From Lineus longissimus (Eukaryota > Nemertea > Pilidiophora > Heteronemertea > Lineidae), in NCBI RefSeq assembly GCF_910592395.1, contig NC_088321.1, positions 10,228,001 through 10,292,000 of the forward strand: a stretch of 64,000 nt of DNA, read 5' to 3'. A model generated the notes under the pieces. That model worked only from the letters and a program-made list of their open reading frames with translations, did not search any database and was not told the DNA's origin. A program made the position numbers and the translations under genes. Of the stretch, positions 12,901 to 21,900 are shown piece after piece (positions within the stretch are counted from its first letter, which is position 1; each line of letters begins with the position of its first letter).

Positions 12901-15900
12901 AAGGTGGCCAGTTCACGGGTCAGACTTTGTCTGATAGCACCGTGCTGGCCGAACCAGGCCTGGTTCCCGGTTCTGCTGGAGCTGCTGACGGATCACCCCC
13001 GCCGCCTGCCGGCGTGGGACCGTCTGCTTTATCACCCGATCGGCCGGGTCTATCATCAAGACCCTTCTTTTTACAGGCTTCACGCCTGGAGGCTGTCGGG
13101 TATTTCCTCCGAGAGAGAGGCTTTTCGGAAGACGTTATCCGTAAAGTCGCCCAACCTCAGAGACAGTCTACCCTTGATTCATACGATAGCAAGTGGGCTG
13201 TCTTTCGAGACTGGTGTCGGGAGCACGGAGTTTCTCCGGTCGCTCCCTCTCTTCCCAACTTCCTCGACTTTTTGAATTTTCTATTCTCGGTCCGGAAGTT
13301 TTCGGTTCAGGGAGTGAAAGGTTATCGCTCCGCCGTTTCGGTCACCTTAAAGCTGACTGAATCATGGCAACCGTCTTGGGATGACGCTGTTTCATCGTTG
13401 CTTCGCAATATGTCTTTGGAGCGTCCTCGCTCCATTCAGCTCTCTCCCAAGTGGGACCTCTCGGTGTTCTTAAGGGCTCTCATGAAATTTCCATTTGAAC
13501 CCATGCATCAGGCAGATTTTAAACATCTGACCTTTAAGACCGTTTTCCTGGTGGCTTTGGCCACGGCACAGCGGCGGTCTGAGCTCCATGCTTTAGCCTT
13601 TGATAAATTGGCTTTCACTGAGAGGGGCGCGGTCCTAGAATTTGTCCTAGGCTTTCTGGCTAAAAACCAGGCGCCGCACACCTCCAGGCGCCCGGTTTTT
13701 ATCCCCTCGTTATCCGCTACGGTCTCTAGAGACCTCCCGGACAGAACTCTCTGTCCTGTTCGGGCATTGAAGTTCTATTCTACTGAGACTAAGGAGCCTG
13801 CTGTTCGCCTAGGCAGGAAGCGCCTCTTTTTGTCTTATAGAGAGGAGTTTACTAGGGAGATAGCTGCAGCCACGGTCGCCAGATGGTTAGTGGCCACCAT
13901 CCGGATGGCTTATTCTATGACACTCGGTTCTCCAGAGCTTCGTCGCCTTGGCGCCATTACGGCCCACGAGATTCGGGCCATTTCTACTTCGTGGGCCGAG
14001 TATAAGGGAGTGGCGCTGAATGAGGTTTTAGATGCGGCTACGTGGAGTTCTCACTCTACATTCTCCCAGTATTATATGCGCGATTGTTCCAGGTTAACAG
14101 ACGGTATGCTGTCTCTTGGTCCAGTTGTCGCTGCTCAGCACGTGGTCTAGGTGTTTCCCTGCCTAGACCACTCGTCGATTTTCTCTCCTGCTGGCTGTCT
14201 TGTCCTCCCTCCTTTTTAAGCGGGGGGGGGGGGTTGTTCTATAGACTGTCGCCGGGTCTTCGGGCCTGCGCGTTCGCCCCGTCCAGCTGTCCTAGGGTTC
14301 AGCCGCCTAGGACTTTTGGGAGTTAGTCAGTGAGGCCGCTCCATGTTATTCTGGGGCGTGCTCTCCTTGTAAAAAAAAAAAATAATAAATAATAAATTTT
14401 TTTTTCCACATTGTGTCTCTTGACGATATGTGCTGAGCTTATACCGTGTTGAGGTGGTTTTGTCCCTGTCTAGGAGGGGATGGGTTTTCCCAGTTATGCT
14501 TCCCTTTGTTCTGAAAGGGCCTGTTGACCTCTAGCCCGGGTTTTCCCCAAGCATTCTTTCTCTGGGTCCCCTGGTCTCACCCGTTGGGTTCTGCTGCGCA
14601 GCTTGGAGACAGTTCACTTTACTACATGGTAAGTCACCGTTTACCCTCCTTCCTTTGGTTGTTGGTATTCGATGCAAAAGTCTGACCTGGGTAGAGTATG
14701 AACGACATAAAATTTCCATTTCTTGTAAGGAAATGGGCATTTTATTAGTTCATACCTACCCAGGTCAGACTACCCGCCCTGCCTGTCCCCACAGCAACGG
14801 GACTTACTCTTGCGCTCGAGTAATAAGTACTGATTATGGCGGCTCACACGAGGCAGAGGCTGTATAGGGGTGCCTCCTAGGTGTAGCTAAGCGAACTAGC
14901 TAAGAGATTTCTATTATAAATAGATTATTTCTTCCTCGGGTGTGTCCGAATGGAGTACACATGCAAAAGTCTGACCTGGGTAGGTATGAACTAATAAAAT
15001 GACATTTCCACAGGAAATGGAAATTTTGTTAAGTCTGAAGCCGTGATGAATTAAGAATGAGGATGCAGAGGGATGCTAGGGATGCGGAGGTATTGCCTCG
15101 AACCACGAAATTCAAACACGGCTGATAATGTGCCAACTTACACTTTTGCCCAACACAGCCAACTGGTGACATAAAACGAAACTGATCTATTTTACAACAA
15201 AACCTCAATATAATACAGACCTCTTCAACTTTATTTTAAACTTCTATCTGCTGGAATTTACGCTTTTTGCGTAATACTCTGGAATGTATATTTGACCCGT
15301 CAGCTGATGGCCTAAGCCGTTCATGTTCATTGCATCATTTTTCTTGTGCCCAGGAAATAAATATTTTTAATGCTGATGTTATTATAAATTCTCTTAAACT
15401 CAGCATTTTTAGTATTATTTATATCAGTCTACACAATGGCATTGTAAAAATATACACTCGGTATGTATATTATAACTGAATTGAAAATTATCAAATTCAA
15501 AGTTCAATTTTTGAAACTTTTGATGAATGGAGAAAGCCTTTAAACTTGTTTGAAAGGTTTCTTCATTTGGTTGTTCCCTGAAGATAGCAATTGTGGTCTG
15601 GGTCTTACCCTTAATGTTGTTCTTTCTTTCATATTTTGCAGGTTGCTGATGAACAGAAGGCAGTTGGGGAGGAGGGGGAGGGGGTGGGGCATGATCAAGT
15701 TGAGGGGGAAAATGCAAAAGTTGAAGAAGATGACGAGGCAGTAGAAAGAGACGGTGGTGATGAAAGAGACGGAGGTGATGATGGAGACGGTGGTGAAAGA
15801 GGTGATGATGGAGCTGTAGAAAGTTCTGAAATGCGGGATGTGAGCAGACCGGAAGATGTTGTAACAGCTGCAGGAGATGTACTGGCAGATGCTGGGGCAG

Positions 15901-18900
15901 AGGAGGGTGAAGCAACTGAGGCTATTGAGGGGGAGATGAGGCAGGCTGAGATTTCAATTGAGCGAGACATTGAGGATGATGAGGATGAAGATGATGTGGA
16001 TGAGGAGGTGAGTTAAACTTTTGGGGAGGTCAACCAGGTTTAAGTTGAATTTGGGTGTTGTTCATAGTCTGATACATCCAACCTCACTCATATTCATGAC
16101 CAGCTCTTACCATCAGAGAGAGCTTGTTGCCCAAACAAACTATTTCTCCCTTCACACCTGCCGATTTGACTACTGCCGAGTCTAGGATTTTGCCCTTACT
16201 CTTGCTATAGGGGAGACCATATAACACCGCTGTGTCTGTCGTCGTCTGTATCCTGTTTCAGAAACAGTGGCACGTTTCTTAACCCCATGAGCTATGAACT
16301 TGAAACTTAATACACAGTACCCCCAGGTCAGGTGACCTCTGACAATGAATTACGGTCTGATCTGATTCTTGACTTGGCCAACAGGGCGCCAGAAGTGGAA
16401 CCCTAAAGAGTGTGATATCTCTCTTATGAGTGACTTGCTTTCGATAACTTTTATGGTCTTGGCCGTTTCATTTATATGTTTAAAATGCTGTACACATTCT
16501 TAAGTATGGTTTGTCTTGTCCAGGTTGCTGCAGTAACTGCCGAAGCAGTAGAACAGCAGGAGAAGAAGGAGGAGGCATCACCGGTGCCAGTTCAACAGAA
16601 ACGCGTCAAAATCATCGAACCACCAAAAGAGGAGACACCCGAGGAGGAACCACGTGCCGATACTGCCACTCCACCGCACACTCTCCCAGTTCATAAACAC
16701 CGCCCAGGGTTCGGGCTACAGTCGCCTCTGAAACCAGAGATCCTCCATAAGACGGGCCCTCGCAAGCTGAAGCATCAGGGCCGTATCGACGAGGAGAATG
16801 CGTCCGGCAGTTTGTCTAAGGATTCACCTGATGGCGAAGAGGAGGTGGAAGCAGAAGAAAATGGTATGTTAACAAGGTCATGAAGACAGAGCAAAATGTC
16901 TTGTTTGCAATCACAGTGTCCTCCTCTTTGAATTTCTTTGGGTGCTGTAACTGTGATTAGATAAAATTTTGACACCGTGTCAGTTTTGTCCAGGGCCGGG
17001 TTCAAAGTTCTGCTATCTGCTTATGGCAAATTGGCTGTCGCCTAACCACCGTTCTCTTATCGTGCCGCCAAGTTTGGACCGTTGCCGCCTCAAGGCCAAC
17101 GCTAAGTTAGCTGGCATTCTCAATGGTTCTGTCATGTGCCGCTTTGCATATTGGGGATTCCCTGAATGGTTACTTCATCCAGAAAAAGTAAGTACATTGA
17201 ATGCATGGGGTTAGATACATGCTGAGGAATTCCGATTGTTCATTCTATGGCAGTGATTGGCGGCCGCATTCCATTTGCCCCATTTTCAAGCTTTGTCGTT
17301 GTTATTATTATTGGCCTATTTGACCAATATGTTAAAAGGGAGAGGGAAAGGAATGAAAACCTCTCTGGCCAACTGAAATCCCCATTTGGTACACATTTAT
17401 TTCGAAATCCATCTGATCACTTGAACTAGAACTTTGCTAAAGTATGCTGCAGACAATTTCTTTCCCGACTTCAACATTTCATCTACCTAGAGATCGTTTT
17501 AATATGCAGCTCATATTTCTAAAATCTGCCGCGTATTTTACATCATTTGTAGCCATCTTGGTCATAGACCGATAGGGTTTATGCTGTGCTCGGGATGGTT
17601 AACCCATTCAGGACTGAATTTTTTTTCCCAAACCTCCGCTCTGGACTGGATATTTTTCAAGTTTTTTTGTCCAAAATCGAAAGTTTTTGAAAGCAGAATA
17701 TCGGCTTTGCAAGAATTGCTATGAATTTGACATGAATAGAAAAGGCATTCCCAGGATGTCGGGAATTCCCTCCGAGCAGTTAATTTTTTTTTGCGAGACT
17801 CGTCCTGAAAGGGTTAATGGTGGTCTGTCATGCGTCCATCCATGGGTATATGTTGATTTCTGTTGATGTTAACCTTTAGATATGTTGATTTCAGGTGACC
17901 GTGGCTCCAACACGGACGAGCCAGACGAGGAGATGCAGCAGATACAACTCGAATATCAAACACTCTTGCTTGAGGAGGAGGAGTATGTTGCTGTTGGTAA
18001 GGAGACCTTCGTTATTGCCCATTTTAATCCAAATCTTGTTTTGTTGTGTGGCATTTCTTTATCCTAATGTTGAGTCCTTTTGTTTGCTTGAGTTGGCCAA
18101 ATTTTGGTGATGACTACAAAAATATATAAGGACAAGGTTAGGTATCGGCGGCCGGGTGACTTATTGAATTTAGACCAAAAGGAGCTGGTGTGCATGAGTG
18201 ATGGAGCCAGTTAGGTTCTATGATGAATGTCTTTTGCAGGGCTTCCTGAGAGTTCAGTGGAAGACGCATGAACGCCAGCACATGCACTAAGACGCCATCC
18301 AAACCCTTGTGTCCTGGGGCGTTGAGGTGTCTACCCACAGTGTCATCTTTATTGTTTTTGTGATGTTTCTGAAGTACTCGCAAAGTCGTTCACAGTAGTT
18401 TCTTTTTGTTTGAACAATTTAATATACCGTCTTTCAAGTTTTACATGTGGACTACAATATGTGGGACATCTGTGGGACTAGTTAGTCACTTGGCCGGCAA
18501 TACCTAAACTCGTCCTTTTATATTCTTTATAAACCATATCACTCTCCAGACTAGATCAGGCTGTACCTGAGTGGACAGCTCACTTTATCTGTCACTGCTA
18601 ACTCACCCCACTGGGGGTCCTGTGTGACATATTTTGTCACGCTTCTTATTTCCAAAACAAAACAATGTATTTGTGGAGCAAACCGTTCATCCACCCACTC
18701 AGGGTAAGTACGACACCCCCACCAGGGCTTGGTCTCAAGTTATACACCATTTGTTGCTTAGATTGTCTGTCTCCACTGGAGGACAGCTAGTCGCAGTAGC
18801 CTCATTTGCCACTGTCCAGACCTTTGACCCCGTGTCACATACATCACTTTCCTGATATCTGACGAGGCTCAATGAGACGCCAAAACGTGTATTTTCTTTT

Positions 18901-21900
18901 GTGGGTGCAGGTCAGCAACCAGTGACCACGTGCAGCACCTCCCAACAACCACATTTTGGTGGGACAACAAGTCGCACCCTAGTGACGTCACAACCATGTC
19001 GCATCCCACAAAGACGTCATGTCCGGAACAGAGTAACGCCAGCTCTCTAACAAACACTGTAGCTAGCAGATCCTGCTATGACGACAATGTTCACGGTCCT
19101 AGTCAAGAGCAGACATGTTCTTGTTCCTTCTTTTATTATGCCCCCCGCTGGGGCATTATGTACTCGGCTGGTTACGGTGTCCGCTGCCGCACCCTATTCC
19201 AGACTATAACTCAAGAACCGGTGGCCAGATTGATCTGTAATTTCTATAGTGAATTGGGGTGGATGGGGCAAGGGTCCCTATTGATTTTGGTCTTGCTCCA
19301 AAATTCAATATGGCGGCCAGGAGGCCATCTTGGATTTTCCATTCCGGACTATAACTCAAGAACAGGTTGCCCGATTGATTTCTTATTTTTTTTGTGCAAT
19401 CGGGTGGATAGGAAGAGGTTCCCTATCGATTTTGGTCATGCTCAAAATTCAATATGGCCACCAGGAGGCCATCTTGGATTTCACATTCAAAAATGATATG
19501 GAATCAAAATCAAGTTTAGAACTTTAAAAGTCATGTTCTGGCCATGACTAAATTGGACAAGGTCATTGGCATAGTAGTTAGAGAGCTGGACTCATGATCT
19601 GGAGGTCATTGGTTCGACTTTCAGAAGGTTTTGGTCTGTGCTCTTGAGCAGGGCACCTAACCTCACATTTATGTGTCTCTTGGATGAAATGTAAAACCAA
19701 GAAGAAAAAAGGAAATTGACATCGTGTCTGACTCGCTTCAGGTGATGAACTGAAGAAAAAGATCACAGCTGAAAGAGATGAGATCGAACGTCTTCAGATG
19801 GAGATAGAGGAGGTACGCTCCATCCGCGGCGACTCATTCGATGCAGATGATTGGTCTGATTCTGACAGCAGCTACGAGAGTGGTGATGAAGATGAACTGC
19901 AAGAGATTCTGCAGCAGTTGATGAAGGAGAATGCTAAACTCGAGGTGAGCAAATATGATGTGCAAACTAGAAATAATTTTAACATGAAAAGGTAAGGGAT
20001 CATCTCCAAATTATTCGCAGAAATTCGCAATTCGATTCATGATCAAAAACGATTTTCTAGTGAATAGCAATAAAAATCATTGTTGACACTTTTTTAAGTA
20101 ATGGATTTTCGTTTCTCGTCAATAAATTTGCTACAGCATTGTTTCGCTTTTAGCGCTGAACTTGAAACGAGATTTCGTTGCGCATATTCAGAGCTACAAA
20201 ATTTTTGCAAAATCGCTACCGTTCAAAAAAAATTTGGCAGCGAATTCAGTGACGCAACACATCCAAAACTTACAATATATCATTTCGTAGCGCAACAGAA
20301 TGATGTGATGTTCACGGAAAAAAACAGATGAAAATTACGGTTGGCTGATTATTTTAATTCTCCTACACTAGGCCCTAATCCTACCGTTTTAAGAAGATAA
20401 ACCCCTATGTAATCCCCTGCCAGTATCTTTCCAAAACAGCCCATCCAAAAGGATCGAAAATAATCCTCTAGTCTAACCACAACCTGATAGTCCTGGCCAC
20501 GCTGCTGTCCAAACAAAATACGGGGACACAAAACAAACTCATATCACTGCTTGCGTACATTTGAGTGAACTCTGAAGACTAACTTCACACACAGAAACTG
20601 CACCACATTTACTATGATGCCTTCCATCATACGCACTGGCGCACATCACTCAAAGACAAACCACCCAAAAAATGTGCAGCGTAAAGCATCATAATCAATT
20701 ATAAAGATAGGAAACAGGTGGTGATTTGCATAATAATTGGTTCCTTGCATGGCCATCGGCTGTCCAGTCTCTGTTCGTAGAGTACGCGCCCACCTTGTTG
20801 CAGTCTTTGTGGCTTGCGGCTCGCTTATTATACTATTTAGTAGGCCTACTAAAAAATTATTTTATCTCAGATGACTGTTTTTAGCTTTGAACAGAAACGT
20901 GTATGGTTAATTTCTTCCCGTTTTTTTGCCGTCAAAGCATGGAAGTTGAAAATCAGGCGATTGCAAGCGGCCTTTCATTAATTGACAGGTGTCTACTGAT
21001 GTTGTGACCACCAGCGAAAGCTGATTGGTCAAAGCAGCAGACAGCTAAATCGCTTTCCATGACGTTTCAGCGTCAAGTCTGAATATCAAAGCCGGGATCA
21101 GAGAAAGTTTTGAAATGGATAAATAGTCTTACATCGTTATATAGCGGCGGGTCTTTTGATGTGTCGAAATTGGATCTCGCCGAATCCGTCTGATTCTAAA
21201 GATAATAGAATGCAGGTTGTCGACCCCAATGCCAGGTCAAAACAAATGATAGTGTGGTAAAAGCATAGGGAGAGGTGTAGATTGAACTGGATGCGAGGAT
21301 GCAGAAGTTTTTTGCGGAGGCCACCATTGTTGGGAAGTTGGCAGGTTGAGTTTGCAAGTTTTCTAGCACTAAATTTGCGCTTTAGATTTTGAAATATCTT
21401 GATATCTGGAAGGTTAAATGTTGTTGGGAGCTTTGGATATTATCTTCTGTGTTGTTAACTGCTGCTACTCAAGTAGGTTGGCCAAAATATACCTGTGTTC
21501 TGAATTAAATAAACTTCCACTCCGTACACCCGACATTGTGTCATTATTGGTGACACGGCCCGTTAACAACAATGTACAATGTAATATTTTTCATTGCCAA
21601 CAAACGATATTCGTTTTCAATCGTTGTAAGTTCACTACATCTATCGAAATAATTTTTGTTTTCACTTGAAACGATATTCGTTTTTGTTGCTATTGGCGAA
21701 GCGAATTTCTGCGATGGAGATAACCCCTAAATGCTAGAGGGGGCATGTTGTGAGTGCCTACGTTCCATTTCAAGCCAATATTGTTAACCCCTTCATTTTT
21801 GCAGGCCAATTAGTTTTGCAAGCCACTTAATTTCATGAGTTTCCAGGAAGAGAGACAGGAGGGCAAACAAGTTTATCTTAATGATTTTGCTATCAGAAAA

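Larger units (their letters stand above)
8670..15025 (+). mobile_element. DIRS-type tyrosine-recombinase retrotransposon, copy 1 (damaged)
   Basis: Inverted ends (8670-8769 and 14903-15025), an internal complementary region at 14672-14770, and a gag-like, RT-RNase H and tyrosine recombinase gene order define a DIRS-type element. DIRS elements copy through RNA, make a circle using the internal complementary region, and integrate with a tyrosine recombinase, leaving no target duplication; none is seen here. The element is much more GC-rich than the surrounding intron. Gag has frameshifts and a stop and RT has two frame changes, so the copy cannot be autonomous. Confidence 0.92.

Noticed and set aside
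11244-13060. 968-codon open frame taken as one protein
   Set aside because: Only its short RT stretch (about 11690-12020) and the recombinase end are real; the rest is a shadow of RT-RNase H in another frame. The same holds for the 1017-codon frame at 25681-28734.
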